Of a stretch of DNA of 64,000 nt, positions 1-8,495 are shown piece after piece. Source of the stretch: Micromonospora luteifusca (GTDB lineage Bacteria; Actinomycetota; Actinomycetes; Mycobacteriales; Micromonosporaceae); the NCBI RefSeq assembly GCF_016907275.1, contig NZ_JAFBBP010000001.1:6190001-6254000 (forward strand). The letters are read 5' to 3'. The translations under genes and the position numbers were made by a program. The notes below the pieces were generated by a model. That model searched no databases and was not told the DNA's origin. It saw only the letters and a list, made by a program, of their open reading frames with translations. The first letter of the stretch is position 1. The number at the start of each line of letters is the position of its first letter.

Positions 1-593
1 TCACCGGCGCGGGGCCGCAGTTCCGGCACCGGCAGGCCCGGGTTGGTCACCATGATCCCGTGCTGGTGCGCGCCGAGGTCCGGGGCCGGTGCGATCTGCA
101 CGTCGTGCGGCAGGATCACACACGTCGGGCTCCGAGTCGCCAGGGCGGTGCGGATCGCCCGGTCGAGCAGCATGGGCAACTGCTCCGGGGTGTACGCGGT
201 CTGCACGAACTGTGCGCACACATCGCCGTAGAGGCGTACCAGGTCGATCTCCTGCTGGTAGCCGCTACCCAGTACGGACGTCACCTGCTGACCGACCAGG
301 GCGAGCACCGGTTGGGAGTCCAGCCGGGCGTCGTAGAGACCGTTGAGCAGATGTACGGCGCCCGGTCCCTGAGTCGACAGGCACACCCCCAGCCCGCCGG
401 TGTACTTGGCGTGCCCGCAGGCCATGAACGCGGCCGTCTCCTCGTGTCGGGCCTGCACAAACTCCGGCCGACCGGCGCGACGCAGAGCCCCCATCACCCC
501 GTCGATACCGTCGCCGGAGTAACCGAAGACCCGGCCCACGCCCCAGTCGGCCAACCGAGCCACCACCAGGTCCGACACCGTCGCGTCCGCCAC
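1..593 (-). CDS. Thiamine-diphosphate-dependent enzyme, N-terminal part (cut by window edge)
   Basis: About 197 N-terminal residues of an acetolactate synthase/pyruvate oxidase superfamily enzyme; the reading frame is still open at base 1. The pyrimidine-binding (PYR) domain is visible: FGYSGDGIDG near the start, RHEETAAFMA with the Glu that activates the cofactor in this family, then STQGPGAVHLLNGLYDA. GTG 593 is chosen because AGGAGG lies 5 bases upstream. The central and PP domains are outside the window, so the substrate (pyruvate, 2-oxoacid or other) cannot be told. A second family member lies at 25998 but is not a close copy. Confidence 0.85.
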   Translation of the reverse strand, partial: MADATVSDLVVARLADWGVGRVFGYSGDGIDGVMGALRRAGRPEFVQARHEETAAFMACGHAKYTGGLGVCLSTQGPGAVHLLNGLYDARLDSQPVLALVGQQVTSVLGSGYQQEIDLVRLYGDVCAQFVQTAYTPEQLPMLLDRAIRTALATRSPTCVILPHDVQIAPAPDLGAHQHGIMVTNPGLPVPELRPRAG

Positions 594-851
594 CGTCGCC
601 TCCTCGCCTCAACCGCCCTTCCAGCATGTGGCCCTACCCGCAGGCCGGCAGACCGAACCGGACGGACGGCACCTCTTCGGGGATCCTCACGATCAATCCC
701 ACTGCGGAACTCGTCGATCGCGCGAGTGGTGCCAGCGGCGAACATCGTGGGTAGAGTGGTCCGCGGGTCAAGACATGCGCCCAGGTCCGCCGCCCGCGCC
801 TCGTCGCTGCGGGAGGATCCGACTCACCGATGCACCAGATCGGGAGGGGTC

Positions 852-1271
852 ATGTCTGTCTTCGAGCAGCCCACTCGGCACCGCGCTCGGCTCACCAAAC
901 CGATCATGACGCTGGACCTGGACACGGACGGGCCGGTGCCACTGATCACCGTTCGCGGCGAGGTCGACATGAGCACCGCACACCTCATCAGCGAGCTGGC
1001 CGAACACACGATCGCCCGCCGCCCCGCACGGTTGGTACTCGATCTCTCCCGGGTGACCTTCTTCAGCGCCCACGGCATCAGCGCCCTGCTGCGAACACGG
1101 CGCGCCGCCGCAGGTGCCGATGTCGGGCTGATTCTGCGCGATGCCGCCCCGTGCGTCACCTACCTGTTGATGGTTACCGGTACCCGAAGGAACTTCAGGG
1201 TGGCGACGACGCGGGTCGATGATCCGGTCCCGGTGGGGAAGCGCCGGACAGGGGAACACAGCCCCGTGTGA
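852..1271 (+). CDS. STAS-domain anti-sigma factor antagonist
   Basis: A 139-residue single-domain STAS protein. Family members bind anti-sigma kinases and release a sigma factor when unphosphorylated. The STAS core is recognisable as PLITVRGEVDMSTA, LVLDLSRVTFFSAHG and GISALLRTRRAA. The Ser in FFSAHG sits where the phosphorylated Ser of the DSSG-type motif lies, although the motif itself is divergent. ATG 852 has an excellent GGAGGGG site 5-9 bases upstream. No anti-sigma kinase or sigma gene is adjacent, so the partner must be encoded elsewhere. A Pro/Arg-rich tail of about 20 residues follows the domain. Confidence 0.82.
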   Translation: MSVFEQPTRHRARLTKPIMTLDLDTDGPVPLITVRGEVDMSTAHLISELAEHTIARRPARLVLDLSRVTFFSAHGISALLRTRRAAAGADVGLILRDAAPCVTYLLMVTGTRRNFRVATTRVDDPVPVGKRRTGEHSPV

Positions 1272-1420
1272 GGTTCGCAAGTTTGGTGGTAGCGCAGGCT
1301 TTCAGGACTTCGCGGAACGCTGTTCGTCCGGTCCGACACGAGCTCACTGTCGGCGCGTGCCTGGACCGTCACCGCTCGCCGCCGTCACTGACCGCCGCCA
1401 ATGCCGCTACGCCGCCGAGA

Positions 1421-1426
1421 TAGCCT
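1421..1426 (+). promoter_or_regulatory. -10 box (TAGCCT), leaderless start
   Basis: TAGCCT lies 6 bases before GTG 1433, with no Shine-Dalgarno sequence in between. This spacing places transcription start at or near the start codon. Confidence 0.55.
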
Positions 1427-1432
1427 GTCGGG

Positions 1433-3832
1433 GTGTCGCTGACCCTGGATGAAGCCCGCGCTCGGACCGCCATGCTCTCCGAGGTCTCCTACGACCTGCT
1501 GCTCGACGTCACGTCCCCGGACGCCTTCCGTAGCCGGGTCGCCGTGCGGTTCCGTACCAAAGGTGGCGACACGTTCATCGAGCTGCACCGGGCCGAGTCG
1601 GTCGAGGTGACGCTCGACGGCGCGACCGTCGTGCCGGCGTACGACGGATGCCGCATCCCGCTCGACGGCCTGACCCCCGGGGTGCACGAGGTGGTCGTGG
1701 ACGCGCGGCTGCGATATGTCACCGACGGTGAAGGTCTGCATACGTTCACCGACCCGGTGGACGGGGAACGGTACGTCGGCGGGTATCTCGGCCTGGACAT
1801 CACCCAGCGCCTGTTCGCCTGCTTCGATCAGCTCGATCTCAAAGGCCCGATCACCCTGAACGTGATCGCCGATCCCACGTGGACGGTCTTGTCGAACGGC
1901 CTGTCCACGGTCGCTGATGGGGGTCGGTTCGGGTTCGCCACCACCCGGCCGATCGCTTGTGATCTGTTCGCTGTCGTGGCGGGGCCGTACCACTCGGTGA
2001 GGTGGGAGCACCAAGGCCTGTCCATGGGATGGCACGCCCGCCGTTCGTTGGCCGCCGAACTGGAGCGCGACGCCGCGGAGCTGCGTCGGGTGACCGAGGT
2101 CTGCTTCGACCACTACGCCAAGACCTTTTCCGAGCCGTTCCCGTTCGACTCCTACGACCAGGTCTTCGTGCCCGAGCTCAACTGGGGCGCGATGGAGTGC
2201 CCAGGGTGCGTCACCTTCAACGAGTCCCTGCTGCCGCGAGAGCGCGTCACCGACGACGACCGCCGGCGCCGTGCGATGGTGATCGCGCACGAGATGTCGC
2301 ACATGTGGTTCGGCGACCTGGTGTCCCCGGTGTGGTGGGAGGACGCGTGGCTCAACGAGTCCTTCGCGGACTACATGGGGTTCGAGGTGGCCGAGACCGT
2401 GGCCGGGTACGCCGGCACCCGGGTGTCATTTGAGGCGGCATACAAGCCCGGTGCCTTTCTCGCCGACCGACGCCGTTCCACGCACCCGGTCGCACCGGCC
2501 GCCGAGGACGTGCCCGACGTCGACACCGGCACGACGATTTTCGACGCCATCTCCTACGGCAAGGGAAACGCCGTCGTACGCCAGTTGGTGACCTGGCTGG
2601 GAGCGGCGGACTTCCTCGCCGGGGTGAACACCCACCTCACCCGGCACCGCTTCGCGAACGCCACGCTCGAGGACCTGCTGTCGGCGCTCGACGCCGTCTC
2701 GCCGCGCGACGTGCGCGGTTGGGCCGAGGTGTGGCTGCGGCAGTCGGGACATGACACGATCCGAGTCTCGCGCTCGGACGACGTTCCGGTGCTGACCCGT
2801 GACGGCGTACGGCCACACCGGTTCACCGTCGCGGCGTACTCCCCGTCGCTGGAGCCGGTCGGCTCGCGGCTGGTCGACCTCGCGGACGAGCCACTGGAGC
2901 TGCCGGAGTGGGCCGGGCTGGTGGTGGTGCCCAACGCGCACGGCGAGACCTTCGCCCGGATCGAGCTGGACCCGTTCTCCTACGACAGCGTCGCGCGCTC
3001 GCTGGCGGACCTGCCGGACCCGCTCGTGCGGGCGGTGCTGTGGGCGATGGTGCTCGACCAGGTGCCGCCAGCTGCACACCTGGATCTGCTGGCGCGACAG
3101 CTGCCGCGTGAGTCGTCGCCCACCCTGGTGACCGCAGCGCTCGACCGGAGCCTGAACAACCTGGTGCGCCGCGTCCTACCGCCTGCGGACGTACCCGCCG
3201 CGCTTGAGGTGGTCGCCGCGGCGTGCGTGCTTGATGGCGAGGCGAACGAGCAGCGCGCGGTCGCGCTGGCACGTGGGCTGGCCCGGAGCACGAGCGACAC
3301 CGCGCTGTTGCGGCGCTGGCTGGACGCAGACGCGACCGACCAGGGGTTGGCGCTTGACCCGGAGCTTCGCTGGGCCGCCGTACATCGGCTGGCCGAGCTC
3401 GGTGGCGTCGAGGCCCCGGAGATCGAGGCCGAGCGGCTGCGGGACGGCACTGCCGCGGGCGATCTCGGTGCTGTCACCGCGCTGGCCGCTCGCCCCACCG
3501 TCGAAGCGAAATCGGCGGCCTGGGCGGCGATGACCGAAGACCCCGACGTCTCCGTACGCCGCTTCCGGGCGTTGGCCGCCGGGCTCTGGTCGCTGTCGCA
3601 ACGGGAGATTGTCGCGCCGTACGTCGCCGCCTATGTCGCGGTTGCCCCGTCGTTGGCCCGGCGTGGTTCGGCGTTCGCTGCCGAGGTTGGTCGGGCCTTT
3701 CCTGCCCTCCCGCTGACCGACGAGGAGCTGGAGCTGGTACGTGACGCGTTGCGCGGCGACGTGCCCGCCGTGCTGAGGCGCTATTGGGAGGACGAGCTGG
3801 ACGACCGCACGGCGCGGGCCGTCAGCTTCTGA
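1433..3832 (+). CDS. pepN: Aminopeptidase N-type M1 zinc metallopeptidase
   Basis: A 799-residue gluzincin that removes N-terminal residues from peptides, probably in the cytoplasm since no signal peptide is present. The zinc site is complete: HEMSH at residues 286-290 followed after 18 residues by Glu309 in NESFADYMG. The exopeptidase motif, normally GAMEN, reads GAMEC around residue 252; this Asn-to-Cys change is unusual but it is near the expected position. The C-terminal half is the helical ERAP1-like domain. GTG 1433 starts the MSLTLDEARARTAML segment typical of actinobacterial PepN. It is somewhat shorter than the usual ~850 residues. Confidence 0.9.
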   Translation: MSLTLDEARARTAMLSEVSYDLLLDVTSPDAFRSRVAVRFRTKGGDTFIELHRAESVEVTLDGATVVPAYDGCRIPLDGLTPGVHEVVVDARLRYVTDGEGLHTFTDPVDGERYVGGYLGLDITQRLFACFDQLDLKGPITLNVIADPTWTVLSNGLSTVADGGRFGFATTRPIACDLFAVVAGPYHSVRWEHQGLSMGWHARRSLAAELERDAAELRRVTEVCFDHYAKTFSEPFPFDSYDQVFVPELNWGAMECPGCVTFNESLLPRERVTDDDRRRRAMVIAHEMSHMWFGDLVSPVWWEDAWLNESFADYMGFEVAETVAGYAGTRVSFEAAYKPGAFLADRRRSTHPVAPAAEDVPDVDTGTTIFDAISYGKGNAVVRQLVTWLGAADFLAGVNTHLTRHRFANATLEDLLSALDAVSPRDVRGWAEVWLRQSGHDTIRVSRSDDVPVLTRDGVRPHRFTVAAYSPSLEPVGSRLVDLADEPLELPEWAGLVVVPNAHGETFARIELDPFSYDSVARSLADLPDPLVRAVLWAMVLDQVPPAAHLDLLARQLPRESSPTLVTAALDRSLNNLVRRVLPPADVPAALEVVAAACVLDGEANEQRAVALARGLARSTSDTALLRRWLDADATDQGLALDPELRWAAVHRLAELGGVEAPEIEAERLRDGTAAGDLGAVTALAARPTVEAKSAAWAAMTEDPDVSVRRFRALAAGLWSLSQREIVAPYVAAYVAVAPSLARRGSAFAAEVGRAFPALPLTDEELELVRDALRGDVPAVLRRYWEDELDDRTARAVSF

Positions 3833-3919
3833 CTTCGGCCGCAGCCGGACAGCCGTGCTGGAGAACGAGTCTGCGTGGAACGCATCCGATCGCCGCGGAG
3901 GCGACGAAACGCGCCGACA

Positions 3920-4285
3920 ATGGTAAGAGTGGCACCCGCTTTCGTCCTGCACCACCACCGCAAACCTCGACCGCATTTTGACCTGCGGCTCGAGGAGGAC
4001 GGTGTGCTGCGCTCCTGGGCGGTGCCTCGCGGTCTGCCGGACAGTCCCAGTGACAACCGGCTCGCGATTGCGGTGCCCGACCACCACCTTGATCACCTCA
4101 CCTACGAGGACGTCGACAAGTCGATTGCCGACATCGGTACGTGGGAGGAGCACGACCGCACCGACCGCCGAATGCTGTTCACGTTGCACGGCCGCACCGG
4201 TCATCGGCGATACGCGCTCATCCGCACGGGTGCGGGGTGGCTGATCCACTTGACGAAAGAGCAGCCTCCGGACGAGCGCAGGTAG
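3920..4285 (+). CDS. Stand-alone LigD-type 3'-phosphoesterase domain protein
   Basis: A 121-residue protein matching the phosphoesterase (PE) module of bacterial NHEJ ligase LigD, which trims 3' ends during double-strand break repair. The catalytic signature is intact: the first His in FVLHHHRK, then HFDLRLE (His, Asp and Arg of the HxDxR core), SWAVPRG, and a downstream His in AVPDHHLDHLTYE. No polymerase or ligase domain is attached and no ku gene is nearby. ATG 3920 is chosen because family homology begins there; GTG 3875 in frame would add 15 Arg-rich residues. The gene ends 54 bases before a strong shared terminator. Confidence 0.82.
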   Translation: MVRVAPAFVLHHHRKPRPHFDLRLEEDGVLRSWAVPRGLPDSPSDNRLAIAVPDHHLDHLTYEDVDKSIADIGTWEEHDRTDRRMLFTLHGRTGHRRYALIRTGAGWLIHLTKEQPPDERR

Positions 4286-4338
4286 AAGTCTCCCGTGCCG
4301 GCCCACGTGCCGTCACCGTGGCACTGCCGGAAGAACGA

Positions 4339-4370
4339 TCCGGCTCAGGGCGCGAACGCCCTGAGCCGGA
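4339..4370. terminator. Bidirectional hairpin terminator
   Basis: A 14-bp perfect stem with a CGAA loop lies between convergent genes (ends at 4285 on + and 4399 on -). It has no long T-run, as is usual in actinobacteria. Confidence 0.8.
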
Positions 4371-4398
4371 ATGGTTCCGCAGCTGGCGGTCCTGCCGA

Positions 4399-5079
4399 TC
4401 AGGTGATGTTGATGTCGCTGCACCACATGTAGGTCTGGTCCATGTGTGATGCCTTCCAGATCACGAACAGGACGTGGCCTCCGGAACGTCCAGAGACCGA
4501 GACGTTGAACGAGATGTTCTGCGCTGGCGCGTAGCGCCCGGTCGTTGCGATCAGGTCGAGGTTGCCCCACCCGACCTGTTGGGTGGCCCGATTGAATCCC
4601 GGCTTGGTGACGTAGACCCGGAAGTAGTCAGCACCGTGGCTGGCCTGGTCGTACATCTGGACCGTGAAGTTGGGGCTGACGTTGGTCGCCTTCCACGCGC
4701 CGGGCTGGTTCACCGTGTTGTTCCTGGAGAGGGCGTTGCTGCACAGTTGTCCGTCCGGGGTGCGGGCTTGGAACTGGCCGCCGAGGCCGTCTCGCAGCTG
4801 GCTCATCCAGTTCCACATGGTGTCGGGGTTGGCCTGGAACGCCTGCCAGCACATGGGGTCTTGTTGCTGCATGGCCGGGTTGGTGTGTTGGTTGCCCCAG
4901 GTCTTCCAGCACTGGTAGGCGCGGCTCGCCGGGTTGATGACGGTGCCGTGGGCCTGGGCCGCGCCGGTCGAGGGCAGCATGCCGATCACCATGGCGAACA
5001 GCAGGACGAGCGCTTGGAGGGACCGGCGGACTGTTGACCGGGATCGTCCGCCGGATTGATCGGACGTTTGTGAACGCAC
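4399..5079 (-). CDS. Secreted lytic polysaccharide monooxygenase (AA10)
   Basis: A copper enzyme that oxidatively cleaves cellulose or chitin outside the cell. Residues 1-43 are an Arg-rich signal peptide with a hydrophobic core, cleaved at AQA|H so that His44 becomes the N-terminus and first ligand of the copper histidine brace (mature HGTVINPASRAYQ). The second ligand is probably His148 in DQASHGADYFRVYV. The C-terminus KASHMDQTYMWCSDINI matches the family end, with Tyr at the axial position. There is no carbohydrate-binding module. GTG 5079 has GGAGGAT upstream, and a CebR-like operator lies 37-50 bases upstream, suggesting cello-oligosaccharide induction. Confidence 0.9.
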   Translation of the reverse strand: MRSQTSDQSGGRSRSTVRRSLQALVLLFAMVIGMLPSTGAAQAHGTVINPASRAYQCWKTWGNQHTNPAMQQQDPMCWQAFQANPDTMWNWMSQLRDGLGGQFQARTPDGQLCSNALSRNNTVNQPGAWKATNVSPNFTVQMYDQASHGADYFRVYVTKPGFNRATQQVGWGNLDLIATTGRYAPAQNISFNVSVSGRSGGHVLFVIWKASHMDQTYMWCSDINIT

Positions 5080-5115
5080 TGTTCATCCTCCGCTCTTCGG
5101 TACTAAAGATCAGAA

Positions 5116-5129
5116 TGGGAACGCTCCCA
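5116..5129. promoter_or_regulatory. CebR-like operator upstream of the LPMO
   Basis: TGGGAACGCTCCCA differs at one base from the CebR consensus TGGGAGCGCTCCCA that represses cellulose-utilisation genes in streptomycetes. The identical 14-mer recurs at 6388. Confidence 0.8.
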
Positions 5130-5318
5130 AACCAACTGTTACATCCATGAGCCTAAATATCAATACTGATCTATTTATGGTGGGATGTGGATCGAGCTGA
5201 CCCGGGAGCGCCGCCGGGCGCAGATCCCGCCACCCACCGGACGGCGTGGCACGGGTTGCCGACTCGACGCCGGATCAACGACGGCCTGAGCGCCGAGCTC
5301 AGCAGCCACCCGGCATGG

Positions 5319-5900
5319 TCAAAGCCCGGCTGCGGCGTCGTACCGGCGGCGCTGGTCGGCCATTTCCGAGTCGGCCAGCGCCTCCTTGAGCGCCAACTCC
5401 GCGTACGTGCCCGGGAACATCTGCCGCAGCCGGTCGGTGAACATGACGTCGGCGGTCGCCTCGACCACCTGGATGCCCGGAGGGTCGGTGGACATGTCCA
5501 TGATCACTGGGCTGGCCAGCTTGACCGCCACGTCCCAGGGGCGCTTCTGCTCGGCGACCCCGCAGAGGTGGAAGCCGTAGACCGTCCGCACGTCGGCGAG
5601 TGTGGTGACCTCCGCCGGCTCGTAGCCGTAGACGCGGACCCCACAGATCACCGGCGGCTTCTTCTCCTCGGTGGTCACCTGCTGGGCGCCGTGTCCGGCG
5701 TGGTTGTGCTGCCCCGGGTCCGCCTGCTCGAGCGTGGTACGCATCCGGTTCATGATCTGTCCTTGCAGATCCGCCGGCTCAGCCTCCGGGCCGGCCCGGT
5801 TGAGCAGTACGACCGCGCCGGCCGACACCGCCAGCACGATCACCGCCACCCACACGAAGCGGTTCCGGTACCAACCCGCGAAACTCTCTCGGGAAATCAT
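5319..5900 (-). CDS. Membrane-anchored protein of unknown function
   Basis: 193 residues, not recognised. Residues about 1-15 are polar and basic, residues 16-35 form one hydrophobic segment (VWVAVIVLAVSAGAVVLL), and the rest appears extracytoplasmic (N-in). A short His cluster, GQHNHAGHGAQQ, lies near residues 62-73, and two Cys follow at about 86 and 112 (VICGVRVYG, HLCGVAEQK). The region from there to the end looks folded and mixed alpha/beta. ATG 5900 has GAGGTGAGAAG upstream. It sits between the two genes that carry CebR-like operators but has no such site itself. Confidence 0.65.
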   Translation of the reverse strand: MISRESFAGWYRNRFVWVAVIVLAVSAGAVVLLNRAGPEAEPADLQGQIMNRMRTTLEQADPGQHNHAGHGAQQVTTEEKKPPVICGVRVYGYEPAEVTTLADVRTVYGFHLCGVAEQKRPWDVAVKLASPVIMDMSTDPPGIQVVEATADVMFTDRLRQMFPGTYAELALKEALADSEMADQRRRYDAAAGL

Positions 5901-6441
5901 GATTGCTTCTCACCTCGTCGCCGGTTCTGCTGCGCTGGCAGGCCGAATCGGACGCCCTCGACGTGTCAGACGTCGAGCGCGTCGACCATCGGGGGACGTG
6001 CCGGGGGATAGGTGCGGCGGGCGAGCATGCCTGCCCGGCAAAACGCCCGTCGTTATGGCGATGGCCCGGCGATGCGGCATGCGAGCGTCTGCCCAAAGCG
6101 GCGCGCTGCCGGCACTGCGATGCTCCCGTGCTGGCCGTTCTCAGCACGGTTGCCCCCGCGCTGCGGCGATATGAGCCATTCCAGCACGCCTGGGCCCGTC
6201 TGGCAACATCGACGAACATAAGCGTGGATTCGGTCGCCATTCTCGGCGCCGACGGGGGATATCTCGCCGAGCGGAACCACGCGCCTTGCTCATCTCGCTG
6301 ACCAGCATGGTCGGTAGCGAGATGCCCGTGGCTGCCCGGCGACGTCGATGACGGCGGGATAGAGCATTTGCGTAAGTCAATGTATGGTGGGAACGCTCCC
6401 AGACCGCGCCCACCACCCCACTCGCTCGAGGAGCTGAAAAC
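5901..6441. other. 541-base intergenic region
   Basis: Divergent upstream region between the anchored protein and the sugar dehydrogenase. The CebR-like operator at 6388 and an AT-richer stretch near 6365-6388 are the only signals I see; short frames here are not convincing. Confidence 0.6.
6388..6401. promoter_or_regulatory. CebR-like operator upstream of the PQQ-type dehydrogenase
   Basis: TGGGAACGCTCCCA, identical to the 14-mer before the LPMO. It lies 41 bases before ATG 6442, nearly the same distance as at the LPMO. Confidence 0.8.
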
Positions 6442-7656
6442 ATGTCGCGACGGCGTCATCGCCCGGCCACCATGCTGGCCGGGCTGCTCGTTCTAGCCCT
6501 GTCTGCGTCTCTGCTGCCACCGGCGCCGGTGGTCGGCACCGCCGAGGCCAGCACATCCCACACCCGCGCTGTGCCACTCGCTGAGCTGACCGTGGTCTCC
6601 GAACAGGTGGCTTTCGGTCTGCAGCGTCCAATCGCGATCACCGGTCTGCCGGACGGCAGGATGTTGATCGCGGAGAAGAACGGCACCGTCCGCGCCTACC
6701 ACCCCGACACCGGCTTGGCGGCCGAGCCGGTGCTCGACCTGACCGCCCGGATCGACACGTCGGACAACGAGCGTGGCCTCCTCGGCATCACGCCTGCGCC
6801 GAACTTCGCGCGGACCGGGATCCTCTACGTGGCCTACACGAGCCTCCCGGCCGGCGCGCTGACCCTGGCGCGAGTGCCCATCAGCGCTCCTGAGCGGGTG
6901 CAGGTGCTGCTCACCCAGGAGCACGCCGAGTACGGCAACCACAACGGCGGACAGGTGGCGTTCGGCCGCGACGGCTACCTCTACTGGTCTCTCGGCGACG
7001 GCGGCCACACGAACGACCCGTTCAAGTCAGGTCAGAACCTCGGCACCCTGCTCGGCAAGATCGTGCGGATCGACGTCAACCGCTCCTGCGGCGGGAAGCC
7101 CTACTGCGTGCCCTTCGACAACCCCTTTGTCCGCACGGCGGGCGCGCGACCGGAGATCTGGGTCTACGGGCTGCGCAACCCGTGGCGGTTCTCCATCGAC
7201 CAGGCTGACGGTTCGCTGTGGATCGGTGATGTCGGCCAGGGCCTGGTGGAGGAAATCAACCACATCCGCCCATCGCAGCGTGGAGCGAACCTCGGCTGGT
7301 CCTGCCGAGAGGGCACTCCGATCTTCGACCCGGGGCAGTGCCGGCCGGGCGTGCGGTACACCGATCCGGTCTTCGAATACGAGCATTACATGACGGAGAG
7401 CTGCTCGGTGACCGGGGGCGTGGTGTACCGAGGGTCCGCCACCCCGGAAGCGCGGGGGACCTACATTGCGAGCGACTACTGCTCGACCCTCGCGTTCGCC
7501 GTGCGTCCCAAGCCGACAGGCGGCTACGAGAACGCGATAATTGGCAACTTCCCCACCCAGCCGACCGCGTTCGGCACCGACGTGCAAGGCGAACTGTACG
7601 TGCTCAGTGACCTCCCGGGCTTCCTGAGTCGGGTGCGGTTCGAGCGGGTCCAGTAA
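6442..7656 (+). CDS. Secreted PQQ-dependent sugar dehydrogenase (GSDH/sorbosone dehydrogenase family)
   Basis: A 404-residue six-bladed beta-propeller of the soluble glucose/sorbosone dehydrogenase family; it oxidises sugars with pyrroloquinoline quinone. It has a signal peptide (residues 1 to about 36). Family landmarks: NHNGGQVAFGRDGYLYWSLG with the catalytic-type His at about 167, GDGG with DPFKSGQN following, YGLRNPWRFS, and WIGDVGQ. No cytochrome or carbohydrate-binding domain is present. ATG 6442 follows GAGGAGCTGAAAAC. The operator shared with the LPMO suggests the two act together, with this enzyme oxidising released sugars and possibly feeding electrons to the LPMO, as fungal AA12 enzymes can. 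Confidence 0.85.
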   Translation: MSRRRHRPATMLAGLLVLALSASLLPPAPVVGTAEASTSHTRAVPLAELTVVSEQVAFGLQRPIAITGLPDGRMLIAEKNGTVRAYHPDTGLAAEPVLDLTARIDTSDNERGLLGITPAPNFARTGILYVAYTSLPAGALTLARVPISAPERVQVLLTQEHAEYGNHNGGQVAFGRDGYLYWSLGDGGHTNDPFKSGQNLGTLLGKIVRIDVNRSCGGKPYCVPFDNPFVRTAGARPEIWVYGLRNPWRFSIDQADGSLWIGDVGQGLVEEINHIRPSQRGANLGWSCREGTPIFDPGQCRPGVRYTDPVFEYEHYMTESCSVTGGVVYRGSATPEARGTYIASDYCSTLAFAVRPKPTGGYENAIIGNFPTQPTAFGTDVQGELYVLSDLPGFLSRVRFERVQ

Positions 7657-8018
7657 GCCCTCAGCGGCGGGGCGGCGATCCTCTGAACCTCGGGGCAACG
7701 CCCGCCGCACCCGCAACACCCCTCGGGGACGGCCGCATCCGAGCGGCCGTCCCCGGCTTACTTCGATACGGGCGCCGGGTGCGTTTCTTCATGAGCGACC
7801 TGAGCGCGCCGGGCTTGACCTCCTCGACCCAGCGATCAGCGACCGGTTCGCCAAACTAGAGATCTTCGGCGAGGACGTCGACATGCCGCTGTCAGTACGG
7901 CCAGTTCATGCAGCGCCGGCCCGTCGTGCCCGGCAGCGAGCCGCTCCGTTGCAAACCAGGGCACCCGCTCACCTCGACGCTGCACAGCGCGTATTCAGCG
8001 GCGATGAATTCCGAGCTG
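7657..8018. other. 362-base intergenic region
   Basis: Holds the terminator at 7724-7755. The remaining 260 bases contain no frame I would call a gene. Confidence 0.5.
7724..7755 (+). terminator. Hairpin terminator after the sugar dehydrogenase
   Basis: A 13-bp perfect GC-rich stem with a 6-base loop, 68 bases after the stop codon. Confidence 0.75.
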
Positions 8019-8471
8019 TTACCCATCGGTTGGTTCCTGCTCGCGCAGGAGCGTGCGGGTTCGCATGAGTGCGAAGCCGAGCAGGTTCAGCCCTCGCCAT
8101 CGTGCGGGGTCGGTGGCGTGCGGGTGATCGGCGGCCAGGCCGATGCCCCAGACCCGGTCGGGTGGACTGGCCTCCACGAGCACCCGCTCACCGGTGCCGA
8201 GCAGGTAGGAGCGCAGCGCAAGTTGCTGGCCGAACTTCGCCGCGTTGCCGGCCACCACGATGTCGTAGCGGTGCTGCTCCCATGTCTGCTGGTTGAAGCC
8301 GGTGACCTGCTGGCCGAGGGCCTTTGCCGCGTGCGGGTGCGCCACCGCCAGAATCTGGGCGGCGATCGCTTGGTCGCCGAACAGGGTGGCCTTGCGCCAC
8401 ATCATGTAGTGCTCGGCCGTGGCGAAGCGCAGCCCGTCGATGGCGAACGGTGCCGGCCACCACTGACTCAA
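8019..8471 (-). CDS. NADAR family protein (YbiA-like N-glycosidase), 5'-truncated
   Basis: 150 residues matching the NADAR fold, whose characterised members hydrolyse N-glycosidic bonds of riboflavin intermediates or ADP-ribosylated guanine. Visible: LSQWWPAPFAIDG, TAEHYMMWRKATLFGD with the conserved Glu, and DRVWGIGLAADHP with NLLGFALMRTR near the end. The only available start is TTG 8471. The eight codons before it read RCIGAGC-like residues, which in related proteins belong to the domain, and they are preceded in the same frame by the AraC stop codon. So about 15 family residues have been lost and expression or activity is doubtful. Confidence 0.7.
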   Translation of the reverse strand: MSQWWPAPFAIDGLRFATAEHYMMWRKATLFGDQAIAAQILAVAHPHAAKALGQQVTGFNQQTWEQHRYDIVVAGNAAKFGQQLALRSYLLGTGERVLVEASPPDRVWGIGLAADHPHATDPARWRGLNLLGFALMRTRTLLREQEPTDG

Positions 8472-8495
8472 GCAACCGGCCCCGATGCAACGCGG

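Noticed and set aside
60..851. Long in-frame plus-strand extension upstream of the STAS gene
   Set aside because: It runs antisense through the ThDP enzyme and is Arg/His/Pro-rich without homology; GGAGGGG before ATG 852 marks the true start.
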